From Patiriisocius sp047730165 (GTDB taxonomy: Bacteria; Bacteroidota; Bacteroidia; Flavobacteriales; Flavobacteriaceae), in assembly GCF_047730165.1 (NCBI RefSeq), contig NZ_CP159834.1, positions 1,116,001 through 1,180,000 on the forward strand: 64,000 nt of DNA, read 5' to 3'. The notes under the pieces are model-generated. The model saw nothing but the letters and a program-made list of their open reading frames with translations. It did not search any database and was not told the DNA's origin. Positions 1 through 9,231 of the stretch are shown here, piece after piece (within the stretch, counting starts at the first letter, position 1; every line of letters starts with the position of its first letter). The position numbers and the translations under genes were made by a program.

Positions 1-483
1 ATGAATCTTGCTATCCAGAAACTGAGGCGCATTACGTCGCTGGCTTGTACTTAATACTTTGATGCCGCTTTTATTATCATAGACTAAGGGTTTCCACTCT
101 GCAAGGACAATAAGACAAGAACCATCTTGATTTAGCCTTGGGTCCATCCCGCTTGTTATTTTTGTGCCTCTGGTGAGTGTGAGCCTTATGTGGACGTCAT
201 CGTTCATTCCGTTTGCATCGAGGGTTTGCTTTATGGCTTTTTTAATAACTGCCTTGCTTGGGATATCTGTAAACGCAAGGGTCTTTGCACTGGCATGTAA
301 CCTAGATAAGTGTTTGTCTAGACAGACTACACCTTCCGGATAAACGCGCAATCCTTCCCAGACCGCATCACCACCTTGCACGGCACTGTCAAAAACAGAA
401 ATTTTTGCTTCGTCGCGATGGTATAATCTATCCTTGATATATACTTGTATGTTGTCGTTCTTTGGGTTTTGTTCTTGTAGCAT
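1..483 (-). CDS. Class IV aminotransferase (branched-chain aminotransferase / aminodeoxychorismate lyase family), C-terminus outside the window
   Basis: The reading frame is open from ATG at 483 to the window edge, giving the first 161 residues. The translation starts MLQEQNPKNDNIQVYIKDRL and continues with motifs typical of fold-type IV PLP aminotransferases: ISVFDSAVQGGDAVWEGLRVY near residues 30-50, the LDKHLSRLHASAKTL helix, and VHIRLTLTRG around residues 95-110. The family transfers amino groups to 2-oxo acids or cleaves aminodeoxychorismate; the catalytic lysine would lie beyond the window, so the substrate cannot be told. Its ATG overlaps the stop of the sulfotransferase-like gene upstream (TAATG), so the two are very likely translated from one mRNA. 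Confidence 0.85.
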   Translation of the reverse strand, partial: MLQEQNPKNDNIQVYIKDRLYHRDEAKISVFDSAVQGGDAVWEGLRVYPEGVVCLDKHLSRLHASAKTLAFTDIPSKAVIKKAIKQTLDANGMNDDVHIRLTLTRGTKITSGMDPRLNQDGSCLIVLAEWKPLVYDNKSGIKVLSTSQRRNAPQFLDSKIH

Positions 484-1202
484 TAATCGTTGATTAAAAT
501 ATTATTTTTTAGAATCGTGTAATAAGTAAGCGCTTCATCTAGTACTGGCTGCAAATGTGCAGGCATCTTTTGACTGCTCGATTTTTGAACTTCAAAGCTA
601 CTAGAATTATGAACGTTTTTATACCAGTGTGAGGCCCAAACACCATCTGCTGGATTGCCGCCTGGATCCCAACTGAGCATTGCTTCGGAAAAAGGAATTT
701 TTAGATGTTCGCACATTTTTTTGAGATACCGGCTAGGGCTTTTAAGGAGTTCATCGCTATCTATGACTAATGGTGTATGACCGTGCAATTGTAAAAACTG
801 AAAAATTTCCGAAGCCTTTTTAATGCCTATGTCTATGATGCTTGGGTTTTCTATCACTTTTGAGAACGAGGCGAGCAGCTTTTCTGGATGCCGTATAAGG
901 ATGATGTTTGTCCAGGGAAACAGAAATGTGGGCTGTGTTTCTAAGATATGGTGGGCCATCCCTTTTACAAACCTGATGTCTGTCTTAACAGCATTAATTA
1001 AACGTATGACAGATTCTTTACTATGGGGTAATGATTTTAATATTTCTGCCTCACCAGGATGTGCGACGGTTACTTTTGCGTGACTGAGGTAATAAGCATA
1101 AAATGGTTCATCTAGGACAGTCGTGTCTTTGCGCTCTGCAAATGAATACATTAAGGCCGTAGAGAGATTGCGCGGGCCAGCGATGAGGTTGATTATTTTC
1201 AT
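483..1202 (-). CDS. Sulfotransferase-family P-loop protein
   Basis: A 239-residue protein. The N-terminal stretch IAGPRNLSTALMYSFAER (about residues 7-24) looks like the 5'-phosphosulfate-binding loop of sulfotransferases, and IILIRHPEKLLASFSKVI (about 100-117) resembles the 3'-phosphate-binding R...S motif. Family members transfer sulfuryl groups from PAPS or are P-loop relatives of unknown substrate. There is no signal peptide, so it should be cytoplasmic. It is the first gene of a pair whose second member, a class IV aminotransferase, starts inside its stop codon. The acceptor substrate cannot be inferred from the sequence. No TAnnTTTG box is obvious on the minus strand just upstream. Confidence 0.7.
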   Translation of the reverse strand: MKIINLIAGPRNLSTALMYSFAERKDTTVLDEPFYAYYLSHAKVTVAHPGEAEILKSLPHSKESVIRLINAVKTDIRFVKGMAHHILETQPTFLFPWTNIILIRHPEKLLASFSKVIENPSIIDIGIKKASEIFQFLQLHGHTPLVIDSDELLKSPSRYLKKMCEHLKIPFSEAMLSWDPGGNPADGVWASHWYKNVHNSSSFEVQKSSSQKMPAHLQPVLDEALTYYTILKNNILIND

Positions 1203-1323
1203 TTATTTAAAAATACTAAAAATAATAGTACTTAAAGTTAATATAGCGGTAACATTGGGTGGCATTTTAATTAAAAATCCATTTCTTTGCAGCAACTAAT
1301 AACACCCTAAAAAAACCTAGGTA

Positions 1324-2001
1324 ATGGAAGAATTATTAAGTCAGTTTGGTAGTACTTTTGATACTACATTGGGCCTCACAAGCTATATTTTAAATATTGT
1401 GATCTGTGCGGTGATGCTCTTAATCTTGTCGTTCTTCTACAGCAGATTTGGTAATTCTATTTCTAATCGTGGGCAGTTAGCAAAAGTGCTGGTTATTGTT
1501 GGGATTACAACATTTATCATTATTACCATTGTAAAATCTTCACTGGCGCTTTCGCTTGGTCTTGTAGGTGCACTTTCTATTGTTCGTTTTAGAACCGCTA
1601 TTAAGGAGCCAGAAGAATTGGGTTATTTCTTTATGGCGATTGCAATAGGTCTTGGGATGGCGGCCAACCAGGTGGTACCTACTGGTATAGGCTTTGCTAT
1701 GTTATTATTAATTGTAGCGCTGTTTAAAAAGAACGCGTTTAAAAGTTCGATCACTCAAAATCTATTAGTGAGTTTAGATTGCAGTGATGACGAAAAGACG
1801 ACAATCACTAAAAATATAGCTGCTATAATTCAAAAGAATTCTTCACAGTTGGAGGTAAAGCGTATCAACTACGCAAATAGCCATGTTGATTTAAATTTCT
1901 TGGTAAAAGTTTCTTCATTGAATGATCTTAATGCGATACAAGATGGGATTATGGACACAAGAAAAGAAGCAACAGTTACCTTTATAGATAATACGCTATA
2001 G
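1324..2001 (+). CDS. DUF4956 family membrane protein
   Basis: A 225-residue protein. Residues about 20-40, 55-80 and 100-135 are hydrophobic, giving three or four membrane segments, and the last 90 residues are soluble. The central sequence SLGLVGALSIVRFRTAIKEP is the hallmark of DUF4956 proteins. Function is not known; genes of this family commonly sit next to CotH-kinase and VTC-domain genes, as here, where the cotH-like gene follows after 15 bases. A weak -7-like sequence TTTCTTTG lies near 1278-1285. Most likely it is the membrane partner of the two downstream proteins; that role is inference from linkage only. Confidence 0.85.
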   Translation: MEELLSQFGSTFDTTLGLTSYILNIVICAVMLLILSFFYSRFGNSISNRGQLAKVLVIVGITTFIIITIVKSSLALSLGLVGALSIVRFRTAIKEPEELGYFFMAIAIGLGMAANQVVPTGIGFAMLLLIVALFKKNAFKSSITQNLLVSLDCSDDEKTTITKNIAAIIQKNSSQLEVKRINYANSHVDLNFLVKVSSLNDLNAIQDGIMDTRKEATVTFIDNTL

Positions 2002-2016
2002 TCAAAACTAGAGCAA

Positions 2017-5000
2017 ATGAAAATAGAAAAAACGTCACGAAAAAGTAATATAGGGTTTATCTCCCTGTCCCTTTTTATCATTTTAGTGCTTGTGTTTTTA
2101 GTTGGTTTTTTTGCAATGCAAAAAAACGATGATGACGTCCCATCTTCTAATAATCCAGATGATCGCAATTATATTGCTACTACGGGTTTTGATGTCAAAA
2201 ACTTAATTGATGACAAGAAGCATCTCTACAACGATAGTGATGTGAGCATTTTTGCATTAGTAGATGAAGACAAATCAAAGCTAGCATTTGTATACAAAGA
2301 AAAGCCAATAGGAAAGCAAAGAACAGATATGTTCTTTATTCATATTTTTCTAAAAGATACTTCTTTAATTAAAAGTGAATTTTTCAATATTACCTATTCT
2401 GAAAAAGAGGATCCAGAAAAGATTACTATGGACGGGAGTGATTATTATGTTTTCAAAAAAACATTATCCAGTGATGTTTTTAAGGAGGCGTACGTTCCTT
2501 TTAACGAAATAGATTACTTGAATGTAGGACGTTTTTCTGCTGGAGTTGGAAGGAGCCTTGATGCAAATAAAATTAAAGTGCCTAGTGAAAAAATTATTAG
2601 TTTTTTAAAAAAAGTTTCTTTACAGGATGCTGTCTCAAATAAGGAATATAAAGTAAACAGAATTGACATCTACACAAAGAAAAACTCTTTTGACCAAATT
2701 AAAGTGAAAAGAGAGGCCGCATTAAAGACTGGCATCCTATTAACAAATGATGATGATTACATAAAAGGTGAAATAAGCCTCAACTCTGGCGTTACAATAA
2801 ATACCGACTTTAGATTAAAAGGGGATTGGACAGATCATTTAAACGGGAAGGATAAGTGGTCTTATCGTGTGATTATAAAGGAAGGTAAAACAGTGCTAGG
2901 AATGCGTAAATTCTCATTACAACATCCTAAAACAAGACATTTTCAATGGGAATGGCTGTTTAATAAGGTGATAAAAGATGAAGATATAATAGGCCTCAGA
3001 TACGAGTTTGTTAATTTTAATATTCATGTTGAAGGAGAAAACGCTATTACAAATGGTATCATGGCATTAGAAGAATCTTTTGATAAAATATTAATTGAAA
3101 ACAACAAAAAAAGAGAAGGAATCATATTGGGTTTTGATGAAGATCTTTTTTGGAAGGACAAAGAACAATTGGTGCGTTTGGGATTAGGCCAGGCTGCGTT
3201 GGATTATTATGGCCCAAGTTCATTTAAGAATGCAACGATAAAGGTATATAATGAAAATAAGGTATTATCAGACCCAAAATTGTCAAAGCAACTATTTGTG
3301 GCAAAGGATTTATTGGAAGGTTTAAGGGATGGGAAATACAAACTCTCTGAGGTATTTGATATAGATAAACTCACAACATATGTTGCCATTGCAAACCTCT
3401 TTGGTTGTGACCATGCCCTGGTATGGCACAATTTGAGAATATACTTCAATCCTATTACGAACAAATTAGAGCCAGTGAGTTTTGACTCAAATCCGGGTCT
3501 CAAAAAAACGGAAATTAAACACTACCCTTTTTATGAAGGCGATGAGATTTATAAAGAGAATTTGGCAAAAAAGCTGAGTCATTACAGTAGTCAAAAATAT
3601 TTAAATAGTATCATAAATAAATATGGAGGCGAGCTAAATAGTGTTTCAAAATTAATAAAGGATGCATACGGCTATTTCAATTTTAATCCGTCAATATTAG
3701 AGTATAATAGCAATTTTATAAAAAAAACCGTTTATCCTTCTGAAATAATTATTTCGGGGCTTATCGAGCATTCTAAAAAAGAGTTGAAAATAGAAGTGAC
3801 AAACATCACACAATTCCCTGTAGAAATAAGAAGTCTTAATCATAAAGACGGCAAACGGTTGGATATGCTGCCAGAATCTCTAATAATACCAGAATATGCC
3901 ACGTTGGTGGTCGCTATTCCATTGAAAGAGGCATTTAATAATGCTTTTGTTTCAAAAAAAAACCAAAAAGGAGGGTTTCAATATCCTAATGATATTGGAG
4001 ATCTTCGTCTCGAAGCTCAAATAATAAACACAGATTTCCCTAGGGCGTATGCTATCAACTCTTTTGGTAATAGTCAGGATATAAATGCAAGCATTGCTTT
4101 ATATAAAAAGATAAAACAAGCCAATTACGTGCATCTTCCTTTTGTAGCCATAGACTCTTTAAATAAGGCGATCTTATTTAAAAGTGGCACCTACGCTACC
4201 GCAGAAACTTTAAACTTTCCGGCAGGATATACGATTACTATTGAGCCAGGATTTATGTTAGACCTAAGCTCTAACGCGTCATTTATTTCAAAATCGCGCA
4301 TTATTGCCGAAGGCACTCAAACCAACCCTATTTCATTTACTTCAACAAGCAATACAGGTGGTGGTCTATTTATCACAGACGTTGATCAAGAATCTATTTT
4401 AAACTATTGTATTTTTTCAAACTTATCAAATCCAAATAATGAGCTTTGGGAAGTTTCTGGTGCAGTGAATTTTCACGAGAGTGATGTGACGATTACTAAT
4501 AGCCAGTTCAAAAATAATCGCTGTGAAGACGCGCTAAACATTATACGATCAGAATTTACTTTGCAGGACTCTCAATTTTACGACACTTTTTCAGATTCTT
4601 TTGATGGAGATTTTGTCTCTGGGCTGATAAAAAACTGCCAATTTTATAATTCAGGTAATGATGGTGTAGATGTTTCTGGCTCACAATTGATATTAGAAAA
4701 TGTGCTTATTCAAAATCCTTCAGATAAAGGTATAAGTGCTGGTGAAGCGAGTACGATGTCAGGAAATAATATTACTGTAGAAAATGGTGAAATAGGGATT
4801 GTGAGTAAAGATTTTTCTACCATTAGTTTTACTGATGTCACTTTAAATAATACACGTCTCGGGTTTTCGGCATTTCAGAAAAAACCAGAATACGGGACGG
4901 CGTCTATTACAATTAATAGAATATCTCAACTCAATAATGAAACTAATTATTTGATAGAACGAGAGTCGAGGCTTATCATTGATGATATACTAATGCCCAC

Positions 5001-5061
5001 TGTCTCTAACAAGGTGATTGATCAAATGTACGGTAATGAATATGGCAAAAGCAGTAAGTAA
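2017..5061 (+). CDS. CotH-kinase-like protein fused to a right-handed beta-helix, membrane anchored
   Basis: A 1014-residue protein. Residues about 14-34 form one transmembrane or uncleaved signal segment, placing the rest outside the cytoplasm. Residues about 210-500 match the CotH family: FRLKGDWTDHL near 265, an acidic/HN motif CDHALVWHNLRIYF near 464-477 and EPVSFDSNPG near 485-494, which correspond to the catalytic Asp/His-Asn and metal-binding Asp of CotH, a secreted atypical protein kinase in Bacillus. About 575-700 is a beta-rich linker. From about 728 to 981 repeated short strands (ISFTSTSN, IKNCQFYN, LILENVLIQNP) indicate a parallel beta-helix, a fold usual in surface carbohydrate-binding proteins. 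The fusion of kinase-like and beta-helix parts is the striking feature. Its end overlaps the start of the VTC gene. Confidence 0.8.
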   Translation: MKIEKTSRKSNIGFISLSLFIILVLVFLVGFFAMQKNDDDVPSSNNPDDRNYIATTGFDVKNLIDDKKHLYNDSDVSIFALVDEDKSKLAFVYKEKPIGKQRTDMFFIHIFLKDTSLIKSEFFNITYSEKEDPEKITMDGSDYYVFKKTLSSDVFKEAYVPFNEIDYLNVGRFSAGVGRSLDANKIKVPSEKIISFLKKVSLQDAVSNKEYKVNRIDIYTKKNSFDQIKVKREAALKTGILLTNDDDYIKGEISLNSGVTINTDFRLKGDWTDHLNGKDKWSYRVIIKEGKTVLGMRKFSLQHPKTRHFQWEWLFNKVIKDEDIIGLRYEFVNFNIHVEGENAITNGIMALEESFDKILIENNKKREGIILGFDEDLFWKDKEQLVRLGLGQAALDYYGPSSFKNATIKVYNENKVLSDPKLSKQLFVAKDLLEGLRDGKYKLSEVFDIDKLTTYVAIANLFGCDHALVWHNLRIYFNPITNKLEPVSFDSNPGLKKTEIKHYPFYEGDEIYKENLAKKLSHYSSQKYLNSIINKYGGELNSVSKLIKDAYGYFNFNPSILEYNSNFIKKTVYPSEIIISGLIEHSKKELKIEVTNITQFPVEIRSLNHKDGKRLDMLPESLIIPEYATLVVAIPLKEAFNNAFVSKKNQKGGFQYPNDIGDLRLEAQIINTDFPRAYAINSFGNSQDINASIALYKKIKQANYVHLPFVAIDSLNKAILFKSGTYATAETLNFPAGYTITIEPGFMLDLSSNASFISKSRIIAEGTQTNPISFTSTSNTGGGLFITDVDQESILNYCIFSNLSNPNNELWEVSGAVNFHESDVTITNSQFKNNRCEDALNIIRSEFTLQDSQFYDTFSDSFDGDFVSGLIKNCQFYNSGNDGVDVSGSQLILENVLIQNPSDKGISAGEASTMSGNNITVENGEIGIVSKDFSTISFTDVTLNNTRLGFSAFQKKPEYGTASITINRISQLNNETNYLIERESRLIIDDILMPTVSNKVIDQMYGNEYGKSSK

Positions 5062-5764
5062 TACAGAAGAGGATCTCTCATACCATAGTCTTAGATTTGA
5101 GCGTAAATTCATTTTTGAAGGTATGCTCTTAGAAGATATTTTGGCAAATGTCGTTTTGTGTAACCCGTTTTGTTTTAAAGAAATATTTCATCGGAGAACT
5201 GTAAATAATATATATTTTGATGACCAGAATATGAGTTTTTACAGACAGAACGTGGCGGGTGACGCCAATCGCGAGAAGTATAGATTGCGATGGTATGGGG
5301 ATAATTTTACACAAGTGTCTAATCCTACTTTTGAGATTAAAAAGAAGTATGGGGAGACTGGAGATAAATATTCTTATAAATTAAAAGGTGCTTCATTTGA
5401 CTTAAAGGAGACGAAGGCCTTAGGAGCACAAGACATAATAGAGGCTCAATTACTCGCGGAAGAGAACTTGACACTTTATAACAACCTGCGACAACTTGAA
5501 CCCGCATTGTATAATACCTATGAAAGGAGGTATTTTTTATCTCATTGCGAGCGTTTTAGAATCACTTTAGATTATAATATGGGTTTTTATAATACCAAGG
5601 CAGATGCATTTTTAAACACGAATGTTAAGGCAGATGATATTGTTTTGGAGTTAAAATACGAAAGAGCACATGACGATGAAAGTCGTGATTTAACTCAATA
5701 CTTCCCGGTCAGGCTCTCTAAGAATTCTAAGTACGTAAGAGGAATAGATTTGTTTAATAGATAA
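5036..5764 (+). CDS. VTC-domain polyphosphate polymerase-like protein
   Basis: The product (242 residues from ATG at 5036; ATG at 5042 is an equally good start and TTG at 5018 is possible) has the tunnel-fold pattern of alternating charged strands seen in VTC4: RFERKFIF near 20-28, a KYRLRWYGD strand near 80, FEIKKKYG near 100, YERRYFLS near 160, RITLDYNMGF and VLELKYE near 205. Yeast Vtc4 makes polyphosphate from ATP inside such a tunnel; bacterial relatives lack the SPX domain, as does this one. There is no signal peptide, so the protein is cytoplasmic. The reading frame overlaps the cotH-like gene by about 20-26 bases, which points to translational coupling. Actual polymer activity is inferred from family only. 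Confidence 0.85.
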   Translation: MNMAKAVSNTEEDLSYHSLRFERKFIFEGMLLEDILANVVLCNPFCFKEIFHRRTVNNIYFDDQNMSFYRQNVAGDANREKYRLRWYGDNFTQVSNPTFEIKKKYGETGDKYSYKLKGASFDLKETKALGAQDIIEAQLLAEENLTLYNNLRQLEPALYNTYERRYFLSHCERFRITLDYNMGFYNTKADAFLNTNVKADDIVLELKYERAHDDESRDLTQYFPVRLSKNSKYVRGIDLFNR

Positions 5765-5766
5765 CA

Positions 5767-7614
5767 TTATTCAACCGTTACAGACTTTGCAAGGTTTCGA
5801 GGTTGATCTACATTTTTGTCTAGCATCACTGCAATATGGTATGATAACAATTGTAGCGGAATTGTAGTTACTAAAGGCGTTAAGGTTTCTGGCGTTTTAG
5901 GAACTTCCATTACATAGTCTGCAAGTGCTCTTACTTCTGTATCTCCTTCCGTCACAACGGCGATAATTTTACCGCTTCGCGCTTTGATTTCTTCAATATT
6001 ACTCACTACTTTACCGTAATGGTTGCTGTTTACTGCAATCACAACTACGGGCATCTGTTCGTCAATAAGGGCGATAGGACCGTGTTTCATCTCCGCAGCT
6101 GGATATCCTTCGGCATGGATGTATGAGATCTCTTTAAGCTTTAAAGCTCCTTCTAGGGCTACTGGGAAGTTGACACCTCTACCTAAGTATAAAAAGTTGG
6201 TTGCATTTTTAAATACAGCTGCAATCTCTTCTATTTTATCGTTGCTTTTTAGTGCTTCTGCTACGTGAGTAGGAATCATCTCTAACTCGCGAAGGTGCAT
6301 CATATAATCTGTCTGTGAGATCGTACCTTTTACCTTTCCTATCTTTAAGGCCATCATTGTCAGAACAGTTATCTGTGTCGTAAATGCTTTTGTAGATGCT
6401 ACACCAATTTCTGGACCTGCGTGTGTGTATGTCCCACTATGAGTTTCTCGAGATATAGTTGAGCCTACCACATTGCATATGCCATACACAAACGCGCCTT
6501 TTTCTTTGGCAAGTTTAATCGCTGCTAGTGTGTCTGCTGTTTCACCACTTTGTGAAATAGCGATTACAACATCTTTTTCTGTAATGATTGGATTACGGTA
6601 CCTAAATTCACTTGCATATTCTACCTCTACTGGTATGCGAGTCCACTCTTCAAATATATACTCTGCTACGAGGCCTGCGTGCCAAGAAGTACCACAAGCG
6701 ATAATAACAATTCTATTTGCATTTGTAAACCTTGGGATGTAATCTTCAAGTCCGCCAAGTTTTATAATCCCCTGGTTTGCTAAAAGTCTCCCTCGATATG
6801 TGTCTTTAATTACTGAAGGCTGCTCAAAAATCTCTTTGAGCATAAAATGATCATAACCACCTTTTTCTATTTGTTCAAGGCTGAGTTTTAGTTTCTGGAT
6901 GTTAGGATTAACAAGGGTATCATCTTTTATTTTACGCACTCTTATTTCACGACCTAATCTTAGGATCGCCATCTCTTCATCTTCTAGATAAATTGCGTTA
7001 TTCGTATACTCAATAAAAGGGGAAGCGTCACTGGCGACAAAAAATTCATTATTACCAATACCAATAGCTAAAGGGCTTCCTAGTTTTGCTACGACTATTT
7101 CGTCTGGTTTTTTTCTGTCAAAAAGCGCAATTGCATAAGCGCCAACAACTTGATTAAGTGCAATTTGAACTGCCTTACCAAGTTTTACGTTTTCTTGTTT
7201 CTTAATCTCCTCTATTAGGTTTACAAGCACCTCAGTGTCTGTATCGCTTTTAAAAGTATATCCTCTATTTATAAGTTCTATTTTTAGGGAAGCGTAGTTT
7301 TCAATTATGCCATTATGAATAAGAACAAGGTCGCCACTGTTAGAAAAATGTGGATGTGAGTTGACGTCGTTTGGCACGCCATGTGTAGCCCATCTTGTGT
7401 GCCCAATACCTAGGGTTCCTTTTTTTGATATTTCTTGAGCAACACGTTCTTCAAGGTCTGCAACCTTTCCTTTTGTTTTAGCGAGCTGTATATCTGTTCC
7501 GTCGTATAGCGCGATACCAGCACTATCATACCCTCTATACTCTAAACGTTTTAATCCATTTATGATAATGGGATAAGCCTGTTTACTGCCTATGTAGCCA
7601 ACGATTCCACACAT
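5767..7614 (-). CDS. glmS: Glutamine--fructose-6-phosphate aminotransferase (isomerizing)
   Basis: A 615-residue protein, full length for the family. It makes glucosamine-6-phosphate from fructose-6-phosphate and glutamine, the first step of amino sugar supply for peptidoglycan and LPS. MCGIVGYIG puts the nucleophile Cys at position 2; residues 1 to about 220 are the class II glutaminase domain with GIGHTRWATHG and HNGIIENY. Two SIS sugar-isomerase domains follow, with ACGTSWHAG and SQSGETADT, and the C-terminus DQPRNLAKSVTVE is the conserved ending. It is the last gene of a minus-strand run (starch-synthase-like gene, DUF4270, glmS; 20 bases after DUF4270). No glmS ribozyme-like leader is visible. 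It converges on the VTC gene with only two bases between the stops. Confidence 0.98.
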   Translation of the reverse strand: MCGIVGYIGSKQAYPIIINGLKRLEYRGYDSAGIALYDGTDIQLAKTKGKVADLEERVAQEISKKGTLGIGHTRWATHGVPNDVNSHPHFSNSGDLVLIHNGIIENYASLKIELINRGYTFKSDTDTEVLVNLIEEIKKQENVKLGKAVQIALNQVVGAYAIALFDRKKPDEIVVAKLGSPLAIGIGNNEFFVASDASPFIEYTNNAIYLEDEEMAILRLGREIRVRKIKDDTLVNPNIQKLKLSLEQIEKGGYDHFMLKEIFEQPSVIKDTYRGRLLANQGIIKLGGLEDYIPRFTNANRIVIIACGTSWHAGLVAEYIFEEWTRIPVEVEYASEFRYRNPIITEKDVVIAISQSGETADTLAAIKLAKEKGAFVYGICNVVGSTISRETHSGTYTHAGPEIGVASTKAFTTQITVLTMMALKIGKVKGTISQTDYMMHLRELEMIPTHVAEALKSNDKIEEIAAVFKNATNFLYLGRGVNFPVALEGALKLKEISYIHAEGYPAAEMKHGPIALIDEQMPVVVIAVNSNHYGKVVSNIEEIKARSGKIIAVVTEGDTEVRALADYVMEVPKTPETLTPLVTTIPLQLLSYHIAVMLDKNVDQPRNLAKSVTVE

Positions 7615-7634
7615 ATTAATTGATTATAGTTTGA

Positions 7635-9227
7635 TTATTGATTTGGATCTGTATAATAGATCTCTAACGTAAGACGTTTTTCTTCATTAGGGGTTGCGTT
7701 ACCATATAGCACTGTTCCTTCTGGAGACTGTAAACTTATTTCTGGAACAAAGTCGATTCCTGGAGATTGGGTATTTCTCATTTGTAGAAAATTTGGGTTT
7801 ACCACATTTTGAGCAACTACGAGTCCAAGTTTTACACTCGTAGAGTCTCTATTGATAAGATCGTTTACATAGTTTGTGATTCTAATTTTATAAGAATCTC
7901 CTTTTGCGTCGTCACCTCTCTCTAGTCTTCCCAAATGATTGGTAATGGCATCTATAGAGGGCGAAACATTAACGGTAGGATCTAGGTCAAAATCTCTTAA
8001 CCTTCTGTTGTTTTTAAGATCATATATAAAAATACGTTCTGGTTCTGTGTCACCACCAACCATAATATCTTGGTTCACGTGAAAAACAAGATTTGCTTCA
8101 TTAATAACCCAACCTTGCTGTCTTATTTCGTCTATCTCATCTGGTGTTCCATTAGGCTGGTTTACAAGACCGTTATCATTGTACCCTATGGAGTCCTCTT
8201 CCCCAAAAAGCTCAATGACAGTCATAATACCTGCACCACCTCTTAAATATAAATTTTCTTCACCATTTACACGATCTACGTTTACAAGGTTGTCTGCAAT
8301 AGTAGGAGTAAGGGTGTTTGTAAACGTGTTTACAGCGATACCACTAAAATTAAGCTCGAAGGTTGCATTGTTTCTGCCGCTATCTTCATCTTCGTCATCA
8401 AAAGAATAACTAATTTCGATAATAGCCGCAGCTAGATTTAAACTTAACAGCGTGCCATCGGGAGAAGCATTTGTTGCTTTTAAGTTGATCCCTCTAAAGT
8501 AATCCCGAAAATTAGAGTTACTCAAGAATTCAGGCGAACCAGCCATATCAATAATGCGTTCTTGAAAGAATTCATTAGATAAAGACGCTCTAAGGCCAGG
8601 GGACAGTCTTGTTACCACTTCATCCTCACCTTCGCCTTCAATTAAAACGATCTCATCGGGACTTGGTGAAAATTCTGGCAAATCTAGTAAACTAGCTCCT
8701 AGAAAGTCATCAAATAACGATCCTTGATCTGTATAGTAGTTTTGATTTTCTTCAAAATCTGAAGAAGGGTCTAAGGCTCTTAGAAAGTAGGTGCTTTCAA
8801 AAAGCTCTAGGTGGAAAGGTGCAAGCCCATAAACAGAATCTAATGCGTAAGTGGTAGCTTCATCAACTACTTCCGTTGCCGTACTTAAATAAGGGATATA
8901 GATATGAACACTATCTACTGTTGTATTTTCTCCAAAATCTGGATCTATAGCGTCTAAGGCAATTTGCGATAAAATACTTACTTGAGCATCGCCAAAAACA
9001 GGGTCGCTATAAACACCTAATTGGTATTTACCTAAACCATTTGATCTAAAAGGAGCGAGTTTTCTGCTATACGCCACCACAGAGGCGTCTCTATTGACAG
9101 CGATATCGAGACCTTGCTCGCCAACGATTTCTGTTCCTATGCTATTAAAATCTTCACTACAAGATGCGAGTCCTAAAATGAGTGCAAAAATTCCCAATGA
9201 ATATGGCAAAAAAAAGTTCTTTTTCAT
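7635..9227 (-). CDS. DUF4270 family lipoprotein
   Basis: A 530-residue protein with a lipoprotein signal: hydrophobic residues 5-21 and the lipobox LASC with Cys23, followed by acidic residues (SED), the kind of sequence that sends Bacteroidota lipoproteins to the outer membrane or cell surface. The remainder is beta-rich and contains several acidic loops, matching DUF4270, a Flavobacteria-typical family of unknown function. It lies 4 bases after the starch-synthase-like gene and 20 bases before glmS, an arrangement that suggests a shared transcript. Its presence beside amino sugar and glycan genes hints at envelope work but does not prove it. Confidence 0.85.
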   Translation of the reverse strand: MKKNFFLPYSLGIFALILGLASCSEDFNSIGTEIVGEQGLDIAVNRDASVVAYSRKLAPFRSNGLGKYQLGVYSDPVFGDAQVSILSQIALDAIDPDFGENTTVDSVHIYIPYLSTATEVVDEATTYALDSVYGLAPFHLELFESTYFLRALDPSSDFEENQNYYTDQGSLFDDFLGASLLDLPEFSPSPDEIVLIEGEGEDEVVTRLSPGLRASLSNEFFQERIIDMAGSPEFLSNSNFRDYFRGINLKATNASPDGTLLSLNLAAAIIEISYSFDDEDEDSGRNNATFELNFSGIAVNTFTNTLTPTIADNLVNVDRVNGEENLYLRGGAGIMTVIELFGEEDSIGYNDNGLVNQPNGTPDEIDEIRQQGWVINEANLVFHVNQDIMVGGDTEPERIFIYDLKNNRRLRDFDLDPTVNVSPSIDAITNHLGRLERGDDAKGDSYKIRITNYVNDLINRDSTSVKLGLVVAQNVVNPNFLQMRNTQSPGIDFVPEISLQSPEGTVLYGNATPNEEKRLTLEIYYTDPNQ

Positions 9228-9231
9228 ATAT

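Noticed and set aside
7615..7634. glmS ribozyme or glucosamine-6-phosphate riboswitch
   Set aside because: Only 20 bases separate glmS from the upstream gene, far too little for the ribozyme, which is also characteristic of Firmicutes.
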